Source: an uncultured Eubacteriales bacterium
GTDB lineage: Bacteria > Bacillota > Clostridia > Oscillospirales > CAG-272
Assembly (NCBI GenBank): GCA_900542425.1
Contig: UQNQ01000013.1
Span: forward strand, 1 to 48,699
Direction: 5' to 3'
DNA length: 48,699 bases
The position numbers were made by a program, and so were the translations under genes. The notes below the pieces were generated by a model that searched no databases, was not told the DNA's origin, and saw nothing but the letters and a program-made list of their open reading frames with translations. Below, piece by piece: positions 1 to 7,712 of this stretch; position 1 is the stretch's first letter; each line of letters starts with the position of its first letter.

Positions 1-2
1 TT

Positions 3-134
3 TCCGGCTCACCGACCGCAGCCGGCTCCATGACCGGGGCTGAGTCCCGCCGGAAGAACTACCCATGATCCAAGGAGAATGAAATGAACGAAGATAAGAC
101 ATCCGGTGAGGATGAACAGAATCCGCAGACATAA
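3..134 (+). other. Possible 3' end of a truncated upstream gene, interrupted by TGA
   Basis: From the window edge one frame stays open to a TGA at 66-68. The same frame continues to TAA at 132-134 and contains an ATG at 84 behind an AAGGAG-like site, which would encode a 16-residue acidic peptide (MNEDKTSGEDEQNPQT). The first 60 bases are clearly more GC-rich than the AT-rich spacer that follows at 135-250. This could be the C-terminal tail of an upstream gene, a broken tail, or non-coding sequence. No family is recognisable and the left end is cut by the window. Confidence 0.2.
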
Positions 135-251
135 GATTTGTTTTGTAATGCCTGACGAATAGAAATTTGTATTTCTCCATATTTATAATTTAAAATTTAT
201 AATTTACTAAGTTGAAATTTATAAGTTGAAAAATAAGTAGGAGAAATATAG

Positions 252-1376
252 ATGAAAAAAAGAATACGGTTTATGCTTGTCTTTCTTGCGGCACTGATTT
301 TTATGCCGCTTGTTCCCCATGCGCAGACAGGAATACCTTCGGTGTCTGCTTCGTCTGCTGTGCTGATTGATGCGTCAAGCGGACGGATTCTGTTTGGCAA
401 AAACGAAAATCAGCGCCGAGGCATGGCGAGTACAACGAAGATTATGACGGCGATCGTGGCGCTTGAAAATTCAAGTCTCGATAAGCTTGTCACCGTAGCG
501 CCGTCGGCGGCAGGCGTCGAGGGTTCTTCGGTTTATCTGTATGCAGGAGAAGAGGTCACAATGGAAACGCTCCTGTATGCACTGATGCTGCAAAGTGCAA
601 ACGATGCTGCTGCTGCGATTGCTTATGAGATTGCCGGAGGAATCGAATCGTTTGCCGACATGATGAATGAAAAAGCAGCATCACTGGGACTTCATGATAC
701 GCATTTTATGAATCCGCACGGGCTTGATGATGAAAATCATTATACCACCGCTTATGAGCTTGCGTTGATTTCTGCTTATGCACTGAAAAACGATACGTTT
801 GCCAAAATTGTATCAACTGAAAAAAAGGTAATTCCGCTTCATAATTCCAGCGCATCGAGATTGCTTGTGAATCACAACAGGCTTTTGCGAAGCTATGATG
901 ATATTATCGGCGTGAAAACCGGATTTACCAAAAAATGCGGCAGGACGCTGGTTTCCGCCGCTGAGCGTGACGGCGTGCGGCTTATCTGCGTAACGTTGAA
1001 CGACGGAGACGACTGGAAAGATCATCGCGCATTGCTCGATTACGGTTTTTCACTATATGAAACAGAAGAGCTTGCCGTACCTGGGGAGTTTTCCTGTGAG
1101 GTTCCCGTTTGCGGAGGGTCCCTAGATGTCGTTCGGGTTTCCAATACAGATGGCTGTCATGCGGTTTTACCCCGGAATCATGGAACTGTGACCGTTATGA
1201 CAGAGCTGCCTCGTTTTCTGTATGCGGGTGTGAAAAGAGGAGATCGGATCGGAACAGTCAGATTTTTTGCGGATGGAGCAGAGATTGCTTCTGTGCCTCT
1301 TTATGCGGAAGAGGACGTGCCTGCAGCAGAACAAGAAAAGACTTTTTGGCAGAAGATATTCCCGTCTTTTGGATAA
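252..1376 (+). CDS. dacF: D-alanyl-D-alanine carboxypeptidase (DacF/PBP5 type)
   Basis: A serine peptidase of family S11 that removes the terminal D-Ala from peptidoglycan pentapeptides outside the cytoplasmic membrane. The 374-residue product begins with a signal peptide (basic MKKRIR, hydrophobic core, likely cleavage near residue 24 after PHA). The three penicillin-binding motifs are present: STTK at 60-63 with nucleophile Ser60, SAN at 115-117 and KTG at 222-224. A PBP5-type C-terminal beta domain follows and the last ~15 residues (FWQKIFPSFG) could form an amphipathic membrane anchor. The ATG is preceded by AGGAG about 8 nt upstream. In Clostridia dacF commonly sits next to an RsuA-family pseudouridine synthase, as here. 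Family assignment is firm; the DacF subtype is inferred from context. Confidence 0.93.
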   Translation: MKKRIRFMLVFLAALIFMPLVPHAQTGIPSVSASSAVLIDASSGRILFGKNENQRRGMASTTKIMTAIVALENSSLDKLVTVAPSAAGVEGSSVYLYAGEEVTMETLLYALMLQSANDAAAAIAYEIAGGIESFADMMNEKAASLGLHDTHFMNPHGLDDENHYTTAYELALISAYALKNDTFAKIVSTEKKVIPLHNSSASRLLVNHNRLLRSYDDIIGVKTGFTKKCGRTLVSAAERDGVRLICVTLNDGDDWKDHRALLDYGFSLYETEELAVPGEFSCEVPVCGGSLDVVRVSNTDGCHAVLPRNHGTVTVMTELPRFLYAGVKRGDRIGTVRFFADGAEIASVPLYAEEDVPAAEQEKTFWQKIFPSFG

Positions 1377-1399
1377 CGGGAGGAAAAAGGAGTTGTCCC

Positions 1400-2110
1400 A
1401 TGAGTGAGCTGCGTCTTCAGAAATATCTTTCCGAGCAGGGCATCCTGTCAAGGCGTGCGGCTGAAGAGGAGATCCGAAAGGGCAGAATAACAGTTAACGA
1501 CTGTACTGCCGTTTTGGGAATGAAAATCGATCCTCAAAGAGATATCGTGAAATACGAGGGACGTGCGGTAAATGCTTCCGTGCGCCATATCTATCTCATG
1601 CTCAATAAACCAAAAGGCTATGTGACAACGATGAAAGATGAAAAGGGACGCCCTTGCGTTGCGGAGCTGATAAAAGATGTCGGTATAAGGGTTTATCCGA
1701 TCGGCAGGCTTGATTTGGAATCCGAAGGACTGCTGCTTTTCACAAATGACGGAGAGCTGGCCAACCGGTTGATGCATCCAAAATTTCATAAGCCGAAGCT
1801 CTATCATGTTAAAATCCGCGGAGCGGTATCGCCGGAAACGATTGGCGCGCTTGAACGCCCGATGGAAATAGACGGTTATCTTACAAAGCCGGTCAGAATC
1901 ACGGTGGTGTCGCGCAGGGAAGATGCTACCGTACTTGCTATGGAACTTTTCGAAGGAAGAAATCGTCAGATTCGCAAGATGTGCGAATCTTTGGGGCTTA
2001 CGATCCTTTCACTAAAGAGAATTTCCATTGGTGAGGTGAAGTTAGGAAACCTTGCACCCGGAAAATGGCGTTATTTGACGCGCGCACAGATAGAATCCTT
2101 GAAAAAATAG
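1400..2110 (+). CDS. rluB: RsuA/RluB-family 16S/23S rRNA pseudouridine synthase
   Basis: Isomerises a specific uridine in ribosomal RNA to pseudouridine. The frame is open further upstream into dacF, but the ATG at 1400 has a strong GGAGGAAAAAGGAG leader and begins a canonical S4 RNA-binding domain (residues 1-60, LRLQKYLSEQGILSRRAAEE), so this start was chosen, giving 236 residues. The catalytic signature GRLDLESEGLLLFTNDGE follows, with Asp105 the expected catalytic aspartate. The C-terminal GRNRQIRKM motif is typical of the RsuA/RluB/E/F group. It starts 23 nt after dacF and is probably co-transcribed. Whether the target is 23S (RluB) or 16S (RsuA) cannot be told from sequence alone. Confidence 0.9.
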   Translation: MSELRLQKYLSEQGILSRRAAEEEIRKGRITVNDCTAVLGMKIDPQRDIVKYEGRAVNASVRHIYLMLNKPKGYVTTMKDEKGRPCVAELIKDVGIRVYPIGRLDLESEGLLLFTNDGELANRLMHPKFHKPKLYHVKIRGAVSPETIGALERPMEIDGYLTKPVRITVVSRREDATVLAMELFEGRNRQIRKMCESLGLTILSLKRISIGEVKLGNLAPGKWRYLTRAQIESLKK

Positions 2111-2150
2111 GACAAAAAATCATGACGCTGGAAGAGAAGAGGAACTTATT

Positions 2151-2540
2151 ATGCTGGAGATCAAACCGATTGCGGATAAAACTGCACAGAAAGCTCTCTG
2201 TGAGCTTTGCGGTACTGCCTATCATGCGGCGGCACTTGCGTATTCTGCTTATGACAACGGTGCACCGGTCGGTATCTGTCAATTTCGGATTATCGAAGAT
2301 GCCGGGCATGTCTATGATCTTTGCAATACGGCGGAAGTCCGCGATATGGAAGCACTTATTATTATGGGACGAGCCGCACTGAATTTTATCGATCTCTGCG
2401 GAATCCATAAGGCTTATTTTGAGGGCGAAAAGGATGAAGCGGCAAAAGCCGTCGGATTCCGTGAAAAAGACGGCAAACTTTTTCTGGATCTTACAGGCCT
2501 TTTTGAAAATCCATGTAAGGCGCATGGGGATAAAAAATGA
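2151..2540 (+). CDS. Small GNAT-like protein of unknown substrate
   Basis: A 129-residue protein. The segment YSAYDNGAPVGICQFRI, followed by a second strand (AGHVYDLCNT) and the helix RDMEALIIMGRAALNFIDLCG, resembles the beta4-beta5 core of GNAT N-acetyltransferases. However, the usual R/QxxGxG/A acetyl-CoA loop is not visible and the protein is shorter than most GNATs. The last residues (ENPCKAHGDKK) are hydrophilic. The ATG follows a GA-rich stretch with GAGGAAC about 8 nt upstream. It lies 40 nt after the pseudouridine synthase and probably belongs to its transcript. It may be a degenerate, non-catalytic acetyltransferase fold. The existence of the gene is well supported; the function is not known. 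Confidence 0.7.
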   Translation: MLEIKPIADKTAQKALCELCGTAYHAAALAYSAYDNGAPVGICQFRIIEDAGHVYDLCNTAEVRDMEALIIMGRAALNFIDLCGIHKAYFEGEKDEAAKAVGFREKDGKLFLDLTGLFENPCKAHGDKK

Positions 2541-2565
2541 TTTACAAATCGCTCATAATTTGCAG

Positions 2566-2594
2566 TTTACAAAATACTCTGATTTTGTTATAAT
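2566..2594 (+). promoter_or_regulatory. Sigma-A promoter of prfB
   Basis: TTTACA at 2566-2571 and TATAAT at 2589-2594 are separated by exactly 17 bp, and a TG dinucleotide one base before the -10 makes it an extended -10. It lies in the only gap of the first operon, about 90 nt before the prfB start. Confidence 0.8.
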
Positions 2595-2685
2595 AAGAAT
2601 GTAAAAACAAACAGAGAATTTTCGATGTGACGGCAAAAAAGAAAATCCGGCAGATCAATCATATGACAAAAATGGGAGGACTAAA

Positions 2686-3789
2686 TTGATAATTCAACTG
2701 GAGGAAGCGAAAAGAACGCTTCAAGGAATGACAGGCGATATCGAGGATCTCGGTTCCGCACTGAAAATAGACAGGCTCCGCGATGAAGCGGAGGAACTTG
2801 AACAGAAGACGCTTATGCCGAATTTTTGGGATGATACCGAGAATTCGGGGAAAATTCTACGGGAACTCAAACGTATTAAAAGTACGCTTGAGGAATATAC
2901 CGCTTTGAAACGATCTCTGGATGATGCGATTGCCCTTGCCGATATGGGGATCGAGGAAAATGATGAAAGTGTAACCGATGAAGTTACGGCGGAAGTAGAG
3001 AAAATACGGACCGGTGTTGAACGCATGCGTCTGGAGACGCTGCTTTCCGGTGAATATGATGCCTGCAATGCCATTTTGTCGTTGCATCCCGGAGCGGGTG
3101 GAACGGAGGCACAGGACTGGGCATCCATGCTTTATCGGATGTATACGCGCTGGGCGGAAAAACATGGCTTCGGTGTCAAGCTGCTGGATTGGCTTGATGG
3201 GGATGAAGCCGGATTAAAGAGCGCTACGATATTAGTAGAGGGTACCAATGCTTATGGTTATCTGAAAAGTGAGCATGGGGTACACAGGCTGGTACGCATT
3301 TCTCCTTTTGACGCGTCCGGGCGTCGTCATACTTCTTTTGCCTCGGTGGAGGTAACACCTGAACTAGATGACGATACGGATATTGAACTTCGGGATGAGG
3401 ATTTGGAGATTACGGCTCATCGTTCCAGCGGAGCCGGCGGTCAGCACATCAATAAAACGGATTCCGCAATCCGGATTGTGCATAAACCGACAGGAATTGT
3501 GGTTGGATGTCAAACCGAGCGCAGTCAGCTTCAAAACAAAGAAACAGCGCTCCGTATGCTAAAAAGCAAACTGGCAGAAATTAAGGCGCGTGAAAATCTC
3601 GACCGGATTGAAGATATCCGCGGGGAAAAAGCAAATATCGAATGGGGTTCTCAAATTCGTTCCTATGTGTTTATGCCGTATACACTGGCAAAGGATAGCC
3701 GAACCGGATATGAGGATGGAAATATTTCCGCCGTTATGGACGGCGAAATTGACGGCTTTATCAATGCTTTTTTAAAAAGCAAAGCATAA
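2686..3789 (+). CDS. prfB: Peptide chain release factor 2
   Basis: Recognises UGA and UAA stop codons and triggers peptide release. The 367-residue product is full length. It carries the stop-recognition tripeptide SPF at 206-208 and the peptidyl-hydrolysis GGQ at 251-253 within HRSSGAGGQHIN. The start is TTG at 2686, preceded by GGGAGGA with ideal spacing; no in-frame ATG with a ribosome site precedes the conserved N-terminus. Many bacteria encode RF2 with a programmed +1 frameshift at an early in-frame UGA. Here the equivalent region (around residues 22-30, LGSALKIDR) reads straight through, so autoregulation by frameshifting is absent. The gene has its own promoter upstream. Confidence 0.97.
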   Translation: MIIQLEEAKRTLQGMTGDIEDLGSALKIDRLRDEAEELEQKTLMPNFWDDTENSGKILRELKRIKSTLEEYTALKRSLDDAIALADMGIEENDESVTDEVTAEVEKIRTGVERMRLETLLSGEYDACNAILSLHPGAGGTEAQDWASMLYRMYTRWAEKHGFGVKLLDWLDGDEAGLKSATILVEGTNAYGYLKSEHGVHRLVRISPFDASGRRHTSFASVEVTPELDDDTDIELRDEDLEITAHRSSGAGGQHINKTDSAIRIVHKPTGIVVGCQTERSQLQNKETALRMLKSKLAEIKARENLDRIEDIRGEKANIEWGSQIRSYVFMPYTLAKDSRTGYEDGNISAVMDGEIDGFINAFLKSKA

Positions 3790-3835
3790 ATGAAGAGCAA
3801 ATTCAAAAAAATATATGATGAAAGGGGATTTTACC

Positions 3836-4147
3836 ATGTTCAAGAAAACCAAACTTTATGTCGGCGTATCGCTGATCGTTCAAGCAGTTACCTCGCTTGT
3901 TATGTTCTTTATTCTTCTGGGAAAGAAAAAGAGCATTGCTGCCGCATTCCTTGCGCTTGCCGCTGTCAGCGGTGCTGCAGGTGGTTATCTGCTTTATGAC
4001 TGCAAGAAGGATGAGGATTTGGAATTCGGCTGTCTTGACTGTGATGACGGCGAATGTGATTGTGATAGCGATGACGATGAGGATCTTGACCTTGAAGGAG
4101 AACTTTTCTCCCGCGATGAGGAAGCATCTGAAGACGAAAACGCTTGA
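3836..4147 (+). CDS. Small membrane protein with acidic, Cys-containing tail
   Basis: The 103-residue product has two predicted membrane helices (about residues 8-28 and 34-53, a GKKKS turn between them). A strongly acidic C-terminal half follows, rich in Asp and Glu with five cysteines (YDCKKDEDLEFGCLDCDD, ECDCDSDDDED). The start at 3836 is set by AAAGGGG about 9 nt upstream; an earlier in-frame ATG pair at 3815 would place that site inside the gene. It follows prfB by 46 nt and is closed by two terminators. The basic turn and acidic tail suggest a membrane-anchored protein with a cytosolic acidic domain, possibly metal-binding. That is inference and no named family was recognised. Confidence 0.65.
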   Translation: MFKKTKLYVGVSLIVQAVTSLVMFFILLGKKKSIAAAFLALAAVSGAAGGYLLYDCKKDEDLEFGCLDCDDGECDCDSDDDEDLDLEGELFSRDEEASEDENA

Positions 4148-4159
4148 CGTTTTGTATGA

Positions 4160-4201
4160 AAATAAGACGGTCAAACAAACAGTTTGACCGTCTTATTTTT
4201 G
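4160..4201 (+). terminator. Rho-independent terminator of the prfB unit
   Basis: A perfect 17-bp inverted repeat (4160-4176 with 4182-4198) encloses a 5-nt loop, and its 3' arm ends in a T run. It sits 12 nt after the stop of the small membrane protein gene. Confidence 0.9.
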
Positions 4202-4253
4202 AAGGCGAGAAATGGAGGGTATATCTTTGAGATGTTTTTGATAAGCAGAAAGA

Positions 4254-4302
4254 GAATTCATATAAAAAAGGCGCGATAATCGCGCCTTTTTTATATGAAT
4301 TC
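4254..4302. terminator. Bidirectional terminator between converging units
   Basis: A perfect 24-bp inverted repeat around a single central base, flanked by GAATTC on each end. A GC-rich centre (GGCGCGAT) sits between A6 and T6 tracts, so it works as an intrinsic terminator on either strand. It separates the plus-strand prfB unit from the 3' end of ftsZ. Confidence 0.88.
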
Positions 4303-4347
4303 ATATTTTTCTCAGGGAACCCGAAAATTGTTATGTTCTGTTTTGCG

Positions 4348-5505
4348 TTAGCTTCTGTTTTTTCTCAGAATATTCATGATATCATCAAAATCGCTGTCTG
4401 AAATCAAGGATTCCTTCTCGTCAGAAGCAATGGTAGCTTTAGGAGCTTCTTCTACTTTGGGTCTTGCAGTGGAAGAAGAAAACGGAGAGGTCGAAGGACG
4501 AGATGACGAAGAAGCCGCAGCCTTGGGTGCGCCCGATGCCACAGTTTCATCGGTTTTGAATCCGGTTGCAATGACCGTGACCTTGATGGTGTCTTCCAAA
4601 GAGTTATCAAATGTAGCACCCCAGATAATGGTCGCTTCCGGATGCGCTTCGTTGGAAATCATGGAAGATGCTGTTTCTACTTCATCAAGACTGATGTCGG
4701 GAGAAGCGGTAATGTTGATCAAAATACCGGTTGCGCCTGAAATAGAGGTTTCGAGCAGTGGGCTGGTAACAGCCATTTTTGCAGCAACCTCGGCTTTGTC
4801 TCTGCCGGTTCCGGTGCCGACGCCCATATGTGCATAGCCTGCATTACGCATGACGGATGATACATCCGCAAAGTCAAGATTGACGATGCCGGGGATGTTG
4901 ATCAGATCGGAAATACTCTGAACACCATGGCGAAGCACATCATCGGCATATTCAAATGCGTTGGCGAGTGTGATTCTGTTTTCAGAAATCTGTTTGAGTC
5001 TTTCATTCGGAATGACGACAAGCGAGTCGACAAATTCACGCAGACATACGATTCCGTTTTCCGCCTGCACCATACGCTTTCTGCCTTCAAAAGAGAATGG
5101 TTTGGTGACGATACCAATCGTCAAAATTCCCATTTCCTTTGCGATTTTAGCGACAACCGGAGCCGCTCCGGTTCCTGTACCGCCGCCCATACCTGTGGTG
5201 ATAAATACCATGTCGGAACCGCGGATAATGTTTGCAATATCATCGACGTTTTCTTCTGCCGCCTGCTTACCGACATCAGGATTGGAACCTGCGCCGTGCC
5301 CTTTGGTAATTTTTTCACCGATCGCAATTTTGTTCGGTGCGCTGGATGTAAGAAGAACCTGCTTGTCGCAGTTGATTGTAACGAAATCAACTCCCTGAAT
5401 ATTGGACTCAATCATACGATTGACAGCGTTGCCGCCGCCTCCGCCAACACCGATGACTTTTATCTTAACGCCACTGTCGTAATTAGAATTGAATTCAAAT
5501 CCCAT
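4348..5505 (-). CDS. ftsZ: Cell division protein FtsZ
   Basis: The tubulin-like GTPase that polymerises into the cytokinetic Z-ring on the inner face of the membrane. The 385-residue product has the nucleotide-binding glycine stretch near residues 19-25, the tubulin signature GGGTGTG at 107-113 and the T7-loop region NLDFADV. A Ser/Ala/Pro-rich linker then leads to a conserved C-terminal peptide (DDIMNILRKNRS) that would bind membrane tethers. The start is supported by GGAGGA about 10 nt upstream. It is the last gene of the dcw cluster and has its own promoter in the 185-nt gap after ftsQ. No ftsA accompanies it. Confidence 0.98.
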   Translation of the reverse strand: MGFEFNSNYDSGVKIKVIGVGGGGGNAVNRMIESNIQGVDFVTINCDKQVLLTSSAPNKIAIGEKITKGHGAGSNPDVGKQAAEENVDDIANIIRGSDMVFITTGMGGGTGTGAAPVVAKIAKEMGILTIGIVTKPFSFEGRKRMVQAENGIVCLREFVDSLVVIPNERLKQISENRITLANAFEYADDVLRHGVQSISDLINIPGIVNLDFADVSSVMRNAGYAHMGVGTGTGRDKAEVAAKMAVTSPLLETSISGATGILINITASPDISLDEVETASSMISNEAHPEATIIWGATFDNSLEDTIKVTVIATGFKTDETVASGAPKAAASSSSRPSTSPFSSSTARPKVEEAPKATIASDEKESLISDSDFDDIMNILRKNRS

Positions 5506-5552
5506 TTTTTAATATTCCTCCTGGCTTAATCTCGATAATGGTACACAATACT

Positions 5553-5581
5553 ATTGTAATATGTTTTTTGCATATTTGCAA
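5553..5581 (-). promoter_or_regulatory. Sigma-A promoter of ftsZ
   Basis: On the minus strand TTGCAA (5581-5576) and TACAAT (5558-5553) are 17 bp apart, about 48 nt upstream of the ftsZ ATG. It lets ftsZ be expressed independently of the long dcw transcript. Confidence 0.8.
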
Positions 5582-5690
5582 GATGTTTTTTGAAAAATAT
5601 TCTTGAAAACGCAAAAAAAATTATTAAAATCGACCAAAATCTACCCATTTGTGCAAATTGTGGCGAGAGAACCAAAAAACCAGGCAAGAT

Positions 5691-6485
5691 TTATTCTGTT
5701 TTTGATACGCCGGTAATTTCAAAAGAAGCCTCTTCAGGTTTGGAAGCGTATATATTTCCAGTGACGCCGTACATATTTTCCGCAAGATATTGAATGGTAC
5801 GCAGACTGAAACGAATTTTTTCTTCCAAGCATTCAGCGGTACCGTAAAAAATTTTATATTTGTTCTGCATACTTGCTGTGATATCGAATTTTTCCGAAAT
5901 GTCAATCCATGTAAGCGATTCCGGAAATGCTGCGGATTGGAAGACGGAAAGAATTTCCGATACTGTATTTTGATCTGCTTCATCAGCAAATACCAAAGGC
6001 TTTCCGACTTCACAAGTTTTGATTTCAGGAAGAATCAAGTGTATCGAACCTAGTTGTGCGGCGGAGGCTTCATCCGGCAGCTTTTCGAGAACGAGAAGGG
6101 AATCGGAAAGAATCCAAAAAGCATTGCTGTATTCTATATAATAAAACGGTGCATATTCTTCCACTACAATTCTTAACTTTGAGGGAAGCTGTCTTTTTAC
6201 GGTTACACTCTTGATATACGGACTGACACTCTTCACATCAGAGGCAATTTTATCTTTGTCAATGGCATATAAATGCCGTCCTGTTTTGATGCCGGCGGCT
6301 TCCAGAATGGTTTCCTCTTTGACCGCTGAAGCATTTTCAATAGCGACTGTTTTTATCCGGCATTCAGACAAAAACCAAATGACAATGCAGGCTGTGACGG
6401 CACAGAAAAGAAATATAATGAGGTGGTTGCGGCGTCTGAGCTTTTTTTCCGAAAATGAGGAGTGTCGCGGTTGATTTTTTTTCAT
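5691..6485 (-). CDS. ftsQ: Cell division protein FtsQ/DivIB
   Basis: A bitopic division protein that links early and late divisome parts together with FtsL and DivIC. The 264 residues comprise a basic cytoplasmic tail (1-20), one membrane helix (about 22-40) and an extracytoplasmic POTRA-type domain. In that domain the typical opening 'IKTVAIENASAVKEETILEAAGI' region is split here as residues 44-66. A beta domain with the motif LPSKLRIVVEE and a C-terminal conserved region (LTWIDIS) follow. Length and order fit the family, and its place between murG and ftsZ is the expected one. DivIB proteins diverge quickly, so similarity is mainly architectural. Confidence 0.85.
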   Translation of the reverse strand: MKKNQPRHSSFSEKKLRRRNHLIIFLFCAVTACIVIWFLSECRIKTVAIENASAVKEETILEAAGIKTGRHLYAIDKDKIASDVKSVSPYIKSVTVKRQLPSKLRIVVEEYAPFYYIEYSNAFWILSDSLLVLEKLPDEASAAQLGSIHLILPEIKTCEVGKPLVFADEADQNTVSEILSVFQSAAFPESLTWIDISEKFDITASMQNKYKIFYGTAECLEEKIRFSLRTIQYLAENMYGVTGNIYASKPEEASFEITGVSKTE

Positions 6486-6538
6486 ATTTTTTATGATGCC
6501 TTTCCGCCGTCTTATATCGTTACGGCGATGAATATCCG

Positions 6539-6568
6539 GACAGACGGGAAAGTAAGATCCCGTCTGTC
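6539..6568 (-). other. Hairpin at the 3' end of murG
   Basis: An 11-bp perfect inverted repeat (6539-6549 with 6558-6568, 8-nt loop) overlaps the murG stop codon at 6567-6569. On the minus strand no T run follows, so it is not a standard terminator. It may stabilise or process the murG-ftsQ mRNA. Confidence 0.5.
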
Positions 6569-7712
6569 AGACTTCCTTTTTTTTGATGAGAGAGAGAACA
6601 TCACGGCTGACAAGCATCCGAAGATCTTCATAGATTTTCTCTTTTGCTTCGGGATTGGCAAAGGATTTGATGTTTTTCGAAAGTCTTTGTGCCGTTTCTT
6701 TATGATAAAGAATATCACATACGCTGTCATAGAGAACATTGGGCGTTAAGAATTTTTCCTCGAGCAAAATGGCAGCTCCCGCATCTGCAAGTCGTTTGGC
6801 ATTTTCATACTGATGATTGTTTACAACGTTGGGGGAAGGGATCAGAATACAGGCTACACCGAGCAGTGCCATTTCCGAAATGGTCATCGCTCCGGCACGG
6901 CAGATGACAACATCCGCAATTCGTTCCCAGAGCGGCATATCATAAATATATTCTACCAGACGGATATTGGGACAGCGGTCAAGTCCGTATTCTGCCGCTT
7001 TTGCCATTGCCGCTTCATGTTCAATTTTCCCGGTCGCGTGAATATGAAAAATTTCCGGATTTTTTGCAGATAAAGAAGACATAAGACATAGAACTTCTTC
7101 ATTGATGCGTTCAGCACCGAGACTGCCGCCGAAAGATAGAATAACATGTTTGGTACCGGCAGGAATTTTTAGGGATTTTCTCAGATCGACGGATTTTTCC
7201 AAAGCAGGCGGCGCAATCAGCGGATTTCCGACGCAGCGGATTTTATCTTTTTCACGCAGATAGTCGACAGTTCCGGGGAAATTGATATAAATCCGATCGA
7301 CTTCCTTTTCGAGCATTTTAACCGCTTTCCCGGGAATGGCGTTTGATTCATGAACAGCCGTCGGAATCCCAAGCTTTGCGGCGGCATGCAGCAAAGGCCA
7401 GCACAAATATCCGCCCGTTCCGATGACAACATCCGGTTCCAATGCGAGCAGCAGTTTTTTTGCTTTATGAGGAGCAGTAAAATAATAATAGGCAGTCTTC
7501 AAATTAGAAAGCGAAAGGCTGCGGCGCAGTCCGCGCATCTCAATATGATAGATTGGATAACCGGCATTTGCAACAAGCTTGTTTTCCAATCCTTTTTTTG
7601 TTCCGATGAATGCAATTTCCGCGTTTTTATCATGATCCTTGATGGTATTGGCGATGGCAATGGCAGGATTGATATGCCCTCCCGTACCGCCGCCGGCGAG
7701 AAGAACTTTCAT
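6567..7712 (-). CDS. murG: UDP-GlcNAc:lipid I N-acetylglucosaminyltransferase MurG
   Basis: Transfers GlcNAc from UDP-GlcNAc to lipid I to make lipid II on the cytoplasmic membrane face. The 381-residue GT28 protein has the N-terminal glycine loop GGGTGGH at 7-13, a second glycine motif (SFGGSLGAERIN) and the UDP-GlcNAc-binding region ICRAGAMTISEMALLG followed by PSPNVVNNHQYENA. The ATG overlaps the 3' end of ftsW by 4 nt (ATGA type), indicating translational coupling. All expected elements of the family are intact. Confidence 0.97.
   Translation of the reverse strand: MKVLLAGGGTGGHINPAIAIANTIKDHDKNAEIAFIGTKKGLENKLVANAGYPIYHIEMRGLRRSLSLSNLKTAYYYFTAPHKAKKLLLALEPDVVIGTGGYLCWPLLHAAAKLGIPTAVHESNAIPGKAVKMLEKEVDRIYINFPGTVDYLREKDKIRCVGNPLIAPPALEKSVDLRKSLKIPAGTKHVILSFGGSLGAERINEEVLCLMSSLSAKNPEIFHIHATGKIEHEAAMAKAAEYGLDRCPNIRLVEYIYDMPLWERIADVVICRAGAMTISEMALLGVACILIPSPNVVNNHQYENAKRLADAGAAILLEEKFLTPNVLYDSVCDILYHKETAQRLSKNIKSFANPEAKEKIYEDLRMLVSRDVLSLIKKKEV

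Noticed and set aside
66..68. Selenocysteine UGA
   Set aside because: No bacterial SECIS-like hairpin directly follows the UGA and no selenoprotein context is recognisable.
2740..2800. Programmed +1 frameshift in prfB
   Set aside because: No in-frame UGA or slippery CUU-UGA site is present; the frame is continuous through the relevant region.
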